From Caballeronia sp. SL2Y3 (GTDB taxonomy: Bacteria > Pseudomonadota > Gammaproteobacteria > Burkholderiales > Burkholderiaceae), in assembly GCF_022879575.1 (NCBI RefSeq), contig NZ_CP084260.1:1364001-1428000 (forward strand): 64,000 bases of DNA. Direction: 5' to 3'. Positions within the stretch are counted from its first letter, which is position 1. Every line of letters begins with the position of its first letter. Positions 25,283-34,407 of this stretch are shown piece after piece. The notes beneath the pieces are model-generated. The model was not told where the DNA came from, ran no database searches, and saw only the letters and a program-made list of their open reading frames with translations. The position numbers and the translations under genes were made by a program.

Positions 25283-26593
25283 CTATGAGGACACAGTCAC
25301 GAAGACCGGTCCTTGTACTTCCGTCACGGCGAGCACCTTCTGCCCGCCTCGCGCGACGCCATACAAATCCGTGATTCGCGCGCCCGCAGGCAGACGCGAC
25401 ACATCCAAGTTCACGACGTTGCCGGCGCCGTAGCACCAGACCACGTATTTCGTTGCCTGCGCATCGTCGAGCTTGAGCACGATGTACTGCGCCTTCTCGT
25501 CGATGAAATACCGCGCGTTCTTCGCATCCGCCGTGAAGGCGAACAGATGCTTCACGGCTCGATACGCCGGCAGCTTTCCGTTCTGCGCATCCAGCAGACC
25601 GAAGTTATGTTCCATCTCCTTCGGGTCATTGCCGTCGTTGCGCATGTCGTAGTAGGACGTCAGCCCCACTTGCGCGATCCAGTTCATCAACAGCAATCGC
25701 ACTGCGTAGTTCGCCTGTCTCGCACGCGCTTCGCTGGAATGACCATTGCCGATATCAGCTACATAGTGATAGCCGACGCTCGGGTATGACCATTCGGTGG
25801 CCCACACTTGCGGACGCCTTGCATACGTCGACAGGTCCTCGCGCAACGCACGATAGTCGCCGAGCACGGTCTCCGGTTCTTGCTGCCGGTACGGATGGAC
25901 GCTCACGGCGTCCGGCCCCGTTTGCGTCGCGCTGATATCGCCCACCGCGCGTATGAAGTCGCGATCGACCTGCTGCACGCCACCGGTCGCAATGACGACG
26001 CTGGGATTGGCGGCCCGTGCCGCTTTCACCGCCGTCTGAAGCAATGCGCGATAGGCAGTCGCTGACGGCGTAGCTAACCAGTAGTCCTTATGATCTTCCT
26101 CATTCCACACTTCGAAGCGTACCGGCGCACTGCGATAACGGTATGCCGCCTGATACGTGTAGGTCTGAAACGCGGCAAGTTGCGGCGCGGACGTCGGCGG
26201 CTGGTCCGGGCTATACGCGTAATGCTTGTAGCCGAGAATGAAGAGCGCGCCGAGACCGCGCGCCTTCAGGTTGTTCACGAGACCGTCGAATTCGCCGAAA
26301 TGCCAGCCGTCCGGCGCCTGCACTGCTTCCCAAAAGAGATCTGTGCGCACGAACGAGAAGCCGACGTCCTTCACGGCGTCGAGGAGTTGCGTATCGCCGA
26401 TCTGATGGATCGCGACGCCGGTATTCGCCCGTGCCCCGGCGAACGACGGCAACGCGACATAAGCGCGCTCGAGCGACACCGGCGAGCCGTCGAGCGTTAC
26501 ATCGGGCGTGGCGGATGCGGGCAGCATCGTGATGCATGCGGCCACCGCGCCCGCTACCGCGATATGCCGGGCGATGCTTTTCGTGCGGATCAT
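25283..26593 (-). CDS. Secreted GH39-like glycoside hydrolase of the polysaccharide locus
   Basis: 436 residues from ATG 26593, one base after the stop of the polymerase gene, with GGAG upstream, so it is translated from the same message. A signal peptide ends near PASATPD. The TIM barrel shows the acid/base Glu in FEVWNEEDHKDYW and the nucleophile Glu in WATEWSYPS, as in clan GH-A and in PslG-type GH39 enzymes. In Psl, alginate and similar systems such periplasmic glycosidases clear or trim misplaced polymer. A housekeeping role for the polymer made by this locus is inferred. Confidence 0.85.
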   Translation of the reverse strand: MIRTKSIARHIAVAGAVAACITMLPASATPDVTLDGSPVSLERAYVALPSFAGARANTGVAIHQIGDTQLLDAVKDVGFSFVRTDLFWEAVQAPDGWHFGEFDGLVNNLKARGLGALFILGYKHYAYSPDQPPTSAPQLAAFQTYTYQAAYRYRSAPVRFEVWNEEDHKDYWLATPSATAYRALLQTAVKAARAANPSVVIATGGVQQVDRDFIRAVGDISATQTGPDAVSVHPYRQQEPETVLGDYRALREDLSTYARRPQVWATEWSYPSVGYHYVADIGNGHSSEARARQANYAVRLLLMNWIAQVGLTSYYDMRNDGNDPKEMEHNFGLLDAQNGKLPAYRAVKHLFAFTADAKNARYFIDEKAQYIVLKLDDAQATKYVVWCYGAGNVVNLDVSRLPAGARITDLYGVARGGQKVLAVTEVQGPVFVTVSS

Positions 26594-26594
26594 G

Positions 26595-27932
26595 TCAGAG
26601 GCTCCGCAGTCCGTCATGCGCCGATTCGAGCATCGTCTCGCTCTTGACCGACGGCATCGCATGCATCGCCGGCATGCGCGCGCGCCACTGCGTTGCCGTC
26701 AACGGCAGCGGCATGCGCCACATGCGCGGCTCCACGGCGAGCCCGTTCTCACGCAGATAAGCGAGCGTGATGCCGAGGAACAGCAGGCAGCCGATCGATT
26801 CACAGACATCGGTCGTCGCGCAGGCGAACAGCAGATAAAGCAGCATCGCCCAGGACGGTCTGTCCTCGGCCTGCGCCCTCAGCATTACGCGCACGAATAA
26901 GCCGATGAGCGCCACCGCGCCGAACATGCCGAAGCTCGCAAGCGCATACAGCACGGTGTTGTCCGCATAGGCCACATTGAAGCCGAAGGCGTTCTCATAG
27001 TAGGTGGATGCCGAGCCGAAGCCTCCCGGTCCGAGCCCGAGCCATATCCGCTTGTTCTTCAGGAGTCCTTCTATCAGAATCGGCCATGTATTGAACATGC
27101 GATCCTGGAAGGATGCGAGCGTCATGTAGCCGGTGCCTGAGAGATTGAATGCCGAGGCCGCGATGAACGACGCGAGCGGAAAGCCGATGGCGAAGGCAGT
27201 CGCCCACAGGCAGGCGCGCTTCATCGTCATCGTCGAGAAAAGGCAGTGCGCACCGACGACAAGCGCGAGCGCCACGGGCGCCGTCTTGTTGGTGGTGGCG
27301 TGAATGGCCGCGCCCGCTGCCGCGAGCAACGCGCACTGCAACCAGCGATTGTCGGTCCGCATGAGAAGCCACGTGGTGAGCAGACCGGCCATGAGTCCCG
27401 TCGATGCGCTGTCGCGGCCGAAGCCCGAGAGCCGCGATGCAATCCCGACATATGAGGACACCGCGACGCGCACGTTGTGGCCGCCCACCGATACGCTCGC
27501 GCCGACCCACGGCAGCGTCATGAACGTGTTGGCGAGAATGCCGATGCCGCATAGCGCGGCGAGCACGACGAAGCCGGTTGTCGCGGTACGCGCGTTGAGC
27601 AGCGCGAGCGCGCTGCGCGGCGCCGTGAGCGCAAAGAGCATCGGCGTCACCGTCCACACCCAGAACGCCACAGCTTGCGGCACGACGCCATGCGAAAGCG
27701 ATACGCACGACTGCGCGAGCATGTAGAGCGCAATCAGCGCGTGGCTCGCCTTCGGGCGCTTGATGAGCGTGAACAGCACCCACGCGACCATGACCACTTT
27801 GGGAAGATACGCGGCCTGCGGCACGCCGGCCATCGACGTGTAGTAGCGCACGACGCCCGAGAGCACGTCGCTTCCCACGGCAGCGAGAAACGTCGCGACC
27901 CACAGTTTGTCTTCGAGCGATGCCCTTTCCAT
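26595..27932 (-). CDS. O-antigen ligase / Wzy-like polysaccharide polymerase
   Basis: About 445 residues from ATG 27932 (27983 is an alternative with a longer polar start). Around eleven hydrophobic helices and a large loop containing ASFQDRMFNTWPILIEGLLKNKRIWLGLGPGGFGSAS, the characteristic region of the O-antigen ligase/polymerase (Wzy_C) family. Inner-membrane enzyme joining undecaprenyl-linked repeat units. It lies directly before the GH39-like gene (1-base gap) and 1.4 kb before the Wzc-like gene on the same strand, forming a probable exopolysaccharide operon. Confidence 0.87.
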   Translation of the reverse strand: MERASLEDKLWVATFLAAVGSDVLSGVVRYYTSMAGVPQAAYLPKVVMVAWVLFTLIKRPKASHALIALYMLAQSCVSLSHGVVPQAVAFWVWTVTPMLFALTAPRSALALLNARTATTGFVVLAALCGIGILANTFMTLPWVGASVSVGGHNVRVAVSSYVGIASRLSGFGRDSASTGLMAGLLTTWLLMRTDNRWLQCALLAAAGAAIHATTNKTAPVALALVVGAHCLFSTMTMKRACLWATAFAIGFPLASFIAASAFNLSGTGYMTLASFQDRMFNTWPILIEGLLKNKRIWLGLGPGGFGSASTYYENAFGFNVAYADNTVLYALASFGMFGAVALIGLFVRVMLRAQAEDRPSWAMLLYLLFACATTDVCESIGCLLFLGITLAYLRENGLAVEPRMWRMPLPLTATQWRARMPAMHAMPSVKSETMLESAHDGLRSL

Positions 27933-28448
27933 TGTTTCACCGTCGCATGTCGCCGGGGATCGCCGGTCGCCCGTGTCGCTCATGTCGCCCACGTCGCCGC
28001 CGATCGCCTCTTGTTGTATGCGCTGTGCTTCCAGCGCGACGGACCCGGCCAGGCCCGCCCCCGTTGCCGAAAACTTACCGTCGCGGTCGCCCCCCCTCCG
28101 TGCGCCGACGCACGCTCGATGCGGTCGATGGTCCACGCTCACGTTTGCTATGTCCGCTTGCGCTCATAAGCCGCGACATGCAGGCGCCGATGTCGGCACC
28201 CGAGCGTTCTTTGCGATGGTTACCGAACATAAGCCGGCTTATTGTGTTACCGCTACGGGTTTGTCCTCGTCGTCGTCATGTGTCGCAAACGCCCGTGACG
28301 TCGTACATTAGAGTCATATCGGCATAAATGGCGACGTATAGGATTACGTAGCAAACAAGCCGGAAAGGAATGCGCACCGGAAGGCGGTCGGGGCCGGACG
28401 CGCGGGGTCGCGGTATCGAACGAATCGAATAACTCAAAGAGGCTCGCC
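27933..28448. other. Divergent control region of the polysaccharide genes
   Basis: About 515 bases without a convincing gene, holding AT-richer stretches near 28236-28262 and 28310-28350 that stand out from the GC-rich surroundings. Promoters for the minus-strand polymerase operon and for the plus-strand oxygenase gene must lie here. I recognise no specific operator. Confidence 0.5.
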
Positions 28449-28544
28449 ATGAGTCAGACCAGCACGCACGCCTGCCGTGCCGCATACGTGAACGGCATCG
28501 CCATGCTCTCAGCCTCGGGGCCCGTGCCGCCCGGCCCTCGATGA
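28449..28544 (+). CDS. Possible 31-residue leader ORF
   Basis: ATG 28449 has AGAGG upstream at good spacing; the 31-codon frame ends TGA at 28542-28544, overlapping the ATG at 28541 of the oxygenase frame (ATGA). This is the geometry of translational coupling. The peptide has no recognised features, so it may be a leader peptide or chance. Confidence 0.3.
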   Translation: MSQTSTHACRAAYVNGIAMLSASGPVPPGPR

Positions 28545-28597
28545 AGTTGCGCCCGCAACGAATCGCCGTCTTTTACACGTCATCTCCGAGAGCGCAT

Positions 28598-29374
28598 ATG
28601 AACGCACAAGACCGTGCCGCGTTGACGCAGGCATCGAAGGGCAGCATTGCGGTATTCGAATCCGTCGTGCCGCAGGCCACGCTTTCCGCCATCAACTGCA
28701 TGCTGGACGCGGCCTATGAAGCCACGCAAGACCACGAGCAGTTTTTCGGCAGCGCGAAGAACGTCGTGCTTACCTTGCGCGACATCCCCGCCTTCAGGGC
28801 GCTGGAGAACGAGGCCGTGCGCACCGCATCCGACTGGCTCAGGTCGACCATGCAGGTCACCGCGACGGTCGGACCGTGGTTCGGTCTTCGCATCGGAAGC
28901 AGCACGACAACCGCGGGCAGTCACTGCCGCCACTTCGACTCGCAGGTGCTCACGCTCGTGATCGTGCTGAAGACAGCCAGCGATCAGGACAAGAGCGGCG
29001 ATCTCGTCGTCTATCCGAGAACACGCGAGATTCCGCGACGCCGCGACAACCTCTTGCGCAAGAGCATGCAGTGGGGCGAGCGCGGCCTGCCCTTCCCGCT
29101 TCGCGCGGCGCGCACCGAGCGGCATCTCGAACGGGGCCTGTGCTCGCGCATTCGGGGCTTCGCGGGCGACGTCTACGTCTTCAACGGATTCCTGATGCAG
29201 CACTGCAATCTCGATGTCCTCGCGGGCGAGCGCCGCAGCCTCGTCATTCACTATCTGGACCCGGGCTTGTCGCTGGGACTCTCGGCGATCAACCGCTTGC
29301 GCCGGCGTGAGCTAGCCGCGCCCGCGGACGCCGTGCTTCCCGTGGAAACCGTCACGGGCCTCGACGCGTTCTGA
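28598..29374 (+). CDS. 2OG-Fe(II) oxygenase-like protein
   Basis: 258 residues from ATG 28598 (GAGAG upstream); an ATG at 28541 in frame would add 19 residues. The double-stranded beta-helix signature is visible: His112-x-Asp114 (CRHFDSQ), distal His202 (GFLMQHCN) and Arg212/213 (GERRSLVIHY) for 2-oxoglutarate. It therefore probably keeps its iron and cosubstrate ligands. The substrate is unknown; the setting beside surface-polysaccharide and OGT-like genes suggests hydroxylation of a sugar, lipid or protein in surface glycosylation. Convergent with the OGT gene (five bases between stops). Confidence 0.65.
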   Translation: MNAQDRAALTQASKGSIAVFESVVPQATLSAINCMLDAAYEATQDHEQFFGSAKNVVLTLRDIPAFRALENEAVRTASDWLRSTMQVTATVGPWFGLRIGSSTTTAGSHCRHFDSQVLTLVIVLKTASDQDKSGDLVVYPRTREIPRRRDNLLRKSMQWGERGLPFPLRAARTERHLERGLCSRIRGFAGDVYVFNGFLMQHCNLDVLAGERRSLVIHYLDPGLSLGLSAINRLRRRELAAPADAVLPVETVTGLDAF

Positions 29375-29379
29375 GCGGT

Positions 29380-31977
29380 TCAGTCGGCGCTCGTGGCGCA
29401 CCACTCGCGCCACATCGCGCGATAGGCGTCTTCCAGATTGCGCGTGAAGCGCGGGGCGTTCATCATCGGCGAATGTTCGAGGCGAGAACGCAGCGATGCG
29501 CGCAGTCCGGCAAGACGCGCGATATCGCCGGCAAGGCGCGTGACGATGTCGACGTAAGCCGCGTCGTCATGCGCAACCAGTTCGGACAAGCCGAGGTTCA
29601 TGAGCAGGCTCAGTCCCGCGCGGCTGCAAGCGGTCTCGCCCGCGCGCGACGGCACCGGCACGCCCATCCACAGCGCGTCGAGGCTCGTCGTGTGACCGTT
29701 GTACGGGAAGGTATCCAGGCCGATGTCGATGGCATTGTAGGTGTCGAGGTACGCGCTGCGCTCCTGATAACCGACGTACGCCACGCGCGACATGTCCACG
29801 CCCAACGCGCTCAGGCGCGCAGTGAAGCGTTCGCGCGCGCCCCGCTCCGCGAGCAAAACGAAGCGCGCATTAGGCGTCGCGGCCAGCACGGCGGCCCACA
29901 TGCGAAGCGTGCGCTCCGACGCCTTGCACGGATTATTTAGGCATCCGAATGTTATGAAGCCGTTGCGTTCGGCGGGCAGCGGGCCGACGTCGGGCATATC
30001 GAGTGCATCGCCCATCGCGATGCGCGGATCGAAGCACCAGAACGTCTCCGGCAGCCAGAGCGAGCGCTCGCTGTAGCGTTCGGCGACGCCCGGCTGACCG
30101 GGCGGATCGATCCACGGATCGGTGAGCCGGTAGCCGATCGCGCGGCTGCCCGTCGTGCCCGGATACGCGAGCCACTGAACCTGCACCGGCGCGGGCCGCC
30201 GGGCGAACAAAAGCGGACGCCCGCCCGCCATGTGCATGGTGAGGTCGACGAGCACGTCGATGCGGTCATCGCGGATCAGTTGCGCGAGCGCTTCGTCGTC
30301 GAGCGCGTGCACGTCGCGCCAGACATCGGCCATGCCGCGAAGCTGATCGGTCACCGCGTCCGGATGCGCCACGCTCGCGTAGATGAAGATCTCGAACGAT
30401 GCATGGTCGTGCTGTGCGAAAACGGGCGCCGTGAACATCGACTGGCAATGCATACGGAAGTCCGGCGCGACATAGCCGATTCGGAGCCGCCGCGACGCCG
30501 CCCGGTCATTCGCATACATCACGGCGCGTTCAAGCAACGGGGCTTCGTGTCGCGCAGAGAAGCGCAGGCATTCGTCGAGAATGGTCCTCGAGTCTTCGGC
30601 GTAATAGGTCAGCGCGTAGTTGAGATTGCGATGCACGCATTCGTTGTCGGGCGCGCAGGCAACGGCGCGGAGAAACGCTTCGATGGCGTCATCCATCCGG
30701 CCCATGTCCTTCAGCACGCTCGCGAGGTTGTTATGAGCCTCGGCGGAGTGCGGCGCGATTGCGATCGATTGCCTCAGAATGGCCTCCGCCTCCGGCAGCC
30801 GGTTCATGTCCCGCACGACGCGGCCCAGATTCGTGTAGGCATCAGCGCTGTTTGGGCGCAGCGCGATCGCGCGGCGATAGGCGGCCTCCGCCTCAGGCAG
30901 GCGATTTTCCCGCGAAAGAAGCACGCCCAGGTTGTAGTGCAGGTCCGGGTTGCGAGGATGCTGCGCGATCAGCGCGCGATACGCCGCTTCCGCTTCTTTC
31001 ATGCGGCCTGCTTCGTGCAGCATTTGAGCGAGGCCCGCGCGAGCGTCCCCGTGGTCCGGGTGCATCTGGAGCACTTCGCGATAGATGCGCTCCGCTTCCG
31101 CGATGCCGCCGGTCTCACGCCGCGCACGCGCGAGGCCCAAGAGCGCCTGCGTGCAGTCCGGGCGAACGGCGAGCGCCGCTTCGAACGCGGCCGTCGCTTC
31201 CGCCACGCGCCGGGTCGCGAAAAGCGCATCGCCGAGACTGCAGTGCGCCTCGACATAAGCGGGCGTCAGTTGTGTCGCGCGCCGGTGGAACGCCTGCGCC
31301 CGCGCGAACTGGCCCATTTGCTGAAGCACCAGCCCCAGATTCTGATGCGCGATGTCGAAGGTCGGACGCAGCGCCACCGCGCGCCTGAGCGCGGTCCGCG
31401 CCTCTTTGAGCCGGCCCTGCTCGCGCAGCAGATTGCCGAGATTGTTAAAGGCTTCGGCGTAGTCGGGACGCACCGTGACGGCGTCGCGGTAGGCGGCTTC
31501 GGCTTCCGCCAGTCGTCCACCGTCTTTCAGCAGGCTTGCGAGGTTGTAATGCGCTTCTGCCAGATTCGGGCAGAGGCGCAGCGCCTCGCGAAAACAGGCT
31601 TCCGCTTCGTCGGCGCGATGGCACGCGCGCAGCAGATTGCCGAGGTTGTAATGGGCTTGCGCGAACGCCGGGCGAAGGGCGACGGCCTTGCGGTAGACGG
31701 ACTCGGCATCCGCGAGCCGGCCCTGCGCCATCAACAGATTCGCCAGATTGCCGTAGCTTCCCGCATGCTCCGGATGCGCGTGGATGACGCGGCGCCAGTT
31801 CGCTTCCGCATCGTCCGGGCGGTTGAGTCGATAGCAGCAGATGGCCGCCAGATTCAGGACTTCCGCGTCGGCTGGCGCATCTTCGAGCATGGGCTGAAGC
31901 ACATGCAGCGCCGCCTCATAGTCTCCGCTCGAATAATGAGCCGCTGCGGTGTGATAGAGATTCGGATCGAAGACCAT
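29380..31977 (-). CDS. TPR-repeat O-GlcNAc transferase-like protein (GT41, SPINDLY type)
   Basis: About 865 residues from ATG 31977; the frame extends upstream to 32055. Roughly fourteen 34-residue TPR repeats (units such as AEAHYNLASLLKDGGRLAEA) fill the first two thirds. The C-terminal GT-B domain of the OGT/SPINDLY family follows: RLRIGYVAPDFRMHCQ, PVQVQWLAYPGTTGS, GFITFGCLNNPCKASE, GLDTFPYNGHTTSLDALWMGVP and the final HSPMMNAPRFTRNLEDAYRAMW. Cytoplasmic glycosylation of proteins is the family role; in bacteria the acceptors are mostly unknown, with some linked to surface proteins or flagellin. Confidence 0.93.
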   Translation of the reverse strand: MVFDPNLYHTAAAHYSSGDYEAALHVLQPMLEDAPADAEVLNLAAICCYRLNRPDDAEANWRRVIHAHPEHAGSYGNLANLLMAQGRLADAESVYRKAVALRPAFAQAHYNLGNLLRACHRADEAEACFREALRLCPNLAEAHYNLASLLKDGGRLAEAEAAYRDAVTVRPDYAEAFNNLGNLLREQGRLKEARTALRRAVALRPTFDIAHQNLGLVLQQMGQFARAQAFHRRATQLTPAYVEAHCSLGDALFATRRVAEATAAFEAALAVRPDCTQALLGLARARRETGGIAEAERIYREVLQMHPDHGDARAGLAQMLHEAGRMKEAEAAYRALIAQHPRNPDLHYNLGVLLSRENRLPEAEAAYRRAIALRPNSADAYTNLGRVVRDMNRLPEAEAILRQSIAIAPHSAEAHNNLASVLKDMGRMDDAIEAFLRAVACAPDNECVHRNLNYALTYYAEDSRTILDECLRFSARHEAPLLERAVMYANDRAASRRLRIGYVAPDFRMHCQSMFTAPVFAQHDHASFEIFIYASVAHPDAVTDQLRGMADVWRDVHALDDEALAQLIRDDRIDVLVDLTMHMAGGRPLLFARRPAPVQVQWLAYPGTTGSRAIGYRLTDPWIDPPGQPGVAERYSERSLWLPETFWCFDPRIAMGDALDMPDVGPLPAERNGFITFGCLNNPCKASERTLRMWAAVLAATPNARFVLLAERGARERFTARLSALGVDMSRVAYVGYQERSAYLDTYNAIDIGLDTFPYNGHTTSLDALWMGVPVPSRAGETACSRAGLSLLMNLGLSELVAHDDAAYVDIVTRLAGDIARLAGLRASLRSRLEHSPMMNAPRFTRNLEDAYRAMWREWCATSAD

Positions 31978-32222
31978 GAGCGAAAACGCGCGGAACCGCT
32001 GTTCGGGGAATTTTTGGAGCGTAAAACTAACAGAGGTCCGGCACGAATTCGTCAAGAACTATAAAGCCGCGCAAAAACCGAAACGCGGCGAATGGCGCCG
32101 CAGCGCGGCGCGCATGTCGGTGCCGCTCTTGCCGCTCGTGCCGCTTGCAGATCATCTCAAAACCCCGCAAGCTCTCGGTTGCGGCGCGTAATGCGCGCCG
32201 GTCTGTAAAACAAAGAGGTCCC

Positions 32223-32924
32223 ATGTCCGACAAATTGACGATGAACGAAGAGCGCAAAGGCGCCGATAACCCCGATCTGCTGTACCTGCTGCAGGGCGCC
32301 GAAGACTTCAGCCGCTTCGTCTTTCCCGACCGCGAGGCGCTTTTCAAGAGCCTTGCGCATCAGCAGGCGCCGCACACGCTTTTCATCACCTGCGCCGACT
32401 CGCGCGTGTCGCCCGAGATGATTACCCAGACGCACCCGGGCGAACTCTTCGTGTGCCGCAATATCGGCAATATCGTGCCGGCTTATGGGGAAATGCTCGG
32501 AGGCGTTTCGGCCGTGGTGGAATTCGCGGTGCTGGCGTTGAACGTGCGCCAGATCGTCATCTGCGGCCACTCGGATTGCGGCGCCATGAAGGGCCTCGCG
32601 TCCGGTGCGACCATTGCCGATGAAATGCCGACGGTCCACGCGTGGCTGCGCAACGCGGAAGCTGCGCGCAGTGTCGTGATGACGAGGAAACTGGACGAAA
32701 ACCGTGTCGTGCAGGCGATGGTCGAAGAAAACATCCGCCTTCAGCTCACGCATCTGCGCACGCACCCGGCGGTGGCCGGACGGCTCGCGCTCGGCAAGCT
32801 ACAAGTGCAGGGCTGGGTCTACGACATCGGACAGGGCGAGGTGTCCGTATTCGATGAGTACGCCGGCGCGTTCGAGTCGATTCCGCAAGCGCGCGACCGA
32901 CTCCTGCACAGCGGCTCGCGCTGA
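32223..32924 (+). CDS. Beta-class carbonic anhydrase
   Basis: 233 residues from ATG 32223 with AGAGGT upstream. Zinc ligands and the Asp-Arg dyad are in place: Cys57, Asp59 and Arg61 (CADSR), His116 and Cys119 (GHSDC). It interconverts CO2 and bicarbonate in the cytoplasm, giving bicarbonate for carboxylation. Similar to E. coli Can/CynT. It stands alone between the OGT gene (divergent) and a DUF4142 gene (convergent). Confidence 0.96.
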   Translation: MSDKLTMNEERKGADNPDLLYLLQGAEDFSRFVFPDREALFKSLAHQQAPHTLFITCADSRVSPEMITQTHPGELFVCRNIGNIVPAYGEMLGGVSAVVEFAVLALNVRQIVICGHSDCGAMKGLASGATIADEMPTVHAWLRNAEAARSVVMTRKLDENRVVQAMVEENIRLQLTHLRTHPAVAGRLALGKLQVQGWVYDIGQGEVSVFDEYAGAFESIPQARDRLLHSGSR

Positions 32925-32953
32925 CAGGAGCAGAGGGACCGCAAGGAAAGGCG

Positions 32954-32982
32954 GCGCGGCGCTCAACGCCGCGCGGCCGTTT
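32954..32982 (+). terminator. Possible terminator after the carbonic anhydrase gene
   Basis: An 8-bp GC-only stem (GCGCGGCG at 32954-32961 with 32967-32974, loop CTCAA) is followed shortly by GGCCGTTT. The T-run is short, so the assignment is tentative. Confidence 0.4.
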
Positions 32983-32994
32983 CGATGCTTACGC

Positions 32995-33540
32995 TTACTG
33001 CACGCCCTTCTTCGAGGCGAGGTCCTGCGCCATCTTCAGGTGTTGCTCGATGGTAGGCAATGCCTTCTGCGCGGCCTTCTTCAGGTCCGCGTTCTGGCCG
33101 CCTTCGGCTTCCTTCCTGAACGCTTCGACCGCTTCCTGGTGGCCCTGGACGCCGACCTTCTGGATATAGGCGGTATCGAACTCCTTGCCCTTCAGCCCCT
33201 TGAGCGAGTCGAGCACGGCCGTGTCCGAATTGTCCTTCGGTACGGCGATGCCGTGCGGCGCGGCCATCTTGAGCTGCATGGTCAGCTTCGTGTGATCGAC
33301 CATCATGTGATGCGCAAAGTTCTTCACGTCCTTGTCTTGCGATTGCTTGGTCGCGAGCTTGCTGGCGTCGATTTCCGTGGAACTGGACTTCGACGCGGCC
33401 TGCACGAATTCCTTGTCAGGCGACGGCAACTCGTTGGCCATCGTGGTGCTGGCCGCCTGCGTCTGCGCGAGCGTGACTGCCGGCGCGGCGGCGAATAGCG
33501 CCGATGCCAGCGCGGTGAGCAGAACTGCATTGCGTTTCAT
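32995..33540 (-). CDS. Exported DUF4142 protein
   Basis: 181 residues with a clear signal peptide (MKRNAVLLTALASALFAAAP, cleavage near TLAQ) and a near-perfect Shine-Dalgarno (AAAGGAGG). The body is helical with DKEFVQAASKSSSTEIDASKLA and FAHHMMVDHTK, the pattern of the DUF4142 ferritin-like four-helix family. Periplasmic; function unknown, often stress-related in Burkholderia. Confidence 0.92.
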   Translation of the reverse strand: MKRNAVLLTALASALFAAAPAVTLAQTQAASTTMANELPSPDKEFVQAASKSSSTEIDASKLATKQSQDKDVKNFAHHMMVDHTKLTMQLKMAAPHGIAVPKDNSDTAVLDSLKGLKGKEFDTAYIQKVGVQGHQEAVEAFRKEAEGGQNADLKKAAQKALPTIEQHLKMAQDLASKKGVQ

Positions 33541-33691
33541 TGATGCCTCCTTTGGCGGTGATAGCTCCCCTTTGATAGCAATGGCGATGCCAAGCAGCCG
33601 ATAAACGCCCGCGCAACCGGAATAGGTATTGCTGCCCGTCTCTCATGCTGGCTTGCTACACTTTCTCTTCCCATTCCTTTACCGAGACGCC

Positions 33692-33916
33692 ATGCCTGTC
33701 TACGACTACGCGTGCTCCGAGTGCGGCGCATTCGAAGCAGTCCGCCGCATCTCCGAACGCGACGACCCAGCCGCCTGCCCCACGTGCGGCGCGACGGCCG
33801 TCCGCGTGACCGTCGGCGCGCCGTCCGTCGGGAGCAGCGGCGGCAGCTCGCAGCCCCAAAACGACGACGTCGGCAGTTACGGCATGCGGCATCGCGGCGG
33901 CTGCCTCTGCTGCTGA
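33692..33916 (+). CDS. FmdB-type zinc-ribbon protein
   Basis: 74 residues. MPVYDYACSECGAFE and DPAACPTCGA give two CxxC pairs of a zinc ribbon as in the FmdB/putative regulatory protein family. The tail is Ser/Gly-rich and ends in a GGCLCC cysteine cluster, which is unusual for the family. The role is unknown, possibly regulation or metal binding. Confidence 0.88.
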   Translation: MPVYDYACSECGAFEAVRRISERDDPAACPTCGATAVRVTVGAPSVGSSGGSSQPQNDDVGSYGMRHRGGCLCC

Positions 33917-34137
33917 AACGGTCGTCGCCGATGCCCGCGCCGGCTTCGACGCGCGGCCAGGCATACGCGTTGCATTTCCCTGCGAACGCGCCGCGCGGCG
34001 TATGATGAATGCGGCCCCGGCATCACCCCGGCATCCGTCCACTTTGTCTGAAGCGTGACGGTGAGCGTGTATCAAGCCTTTCCACTTTCCCTTTTTTCCC
34101 AACGTGTAACTCAAACGAATAACAGGAGGTGATCAGG

Positions 34138-34407
34138 ATGACGATAGAGTTCAGCGGGCGGCGTCATGTGGTAGCGGCAGCGCGTGTCGCATTCGAAGCG
34201 TCGGTGGACGGCCGCGAAGTCTGGTGCAGCGTGTCCCTCGACGCGCTCAACGACCACTTCGGTAACAGCGGAACCTCGTCGCACGCCATCTTGAGCGCGT
34301 TCGAAGGCGGACGTCTGCAGATCGAAGAAGCGGCGCGCCGGGCGCTGGAGCGCAATGGCGGCCAGTCGGTGGAACTCGAAACCAACGACTTCAAGAAGAC
34401 GGCCTGA
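34138..34407 (+). CDS. DUF1488 family protein
   Basis: 89 residues from ATG 34138; an upstream GTG at 34129 is too close to the strong Shine-Dalgarno AGGAGG. The pattern FEASVDGREVWCSVSLDALNDHFG with the helical tail matches the small DUF1488 family widespread in Burkholderia. Cytoplasmic, function unknown. It lies alone. Confidence 0.85.
   Translation: MTIEFSGRRHVVAAARVAFEASVDGREVWCSVSLDALNDHFGNSGTSSHAILSAFEGGRLQIEEAARRALERNGGQSVELETNDFKKTA

Noticed and set aside
30232..32064. 610-codon plus-strand frame opposite the OGT-like gene
   Set aside because: The apparent regular pattern mirrors the TPR repeats of the true gene.
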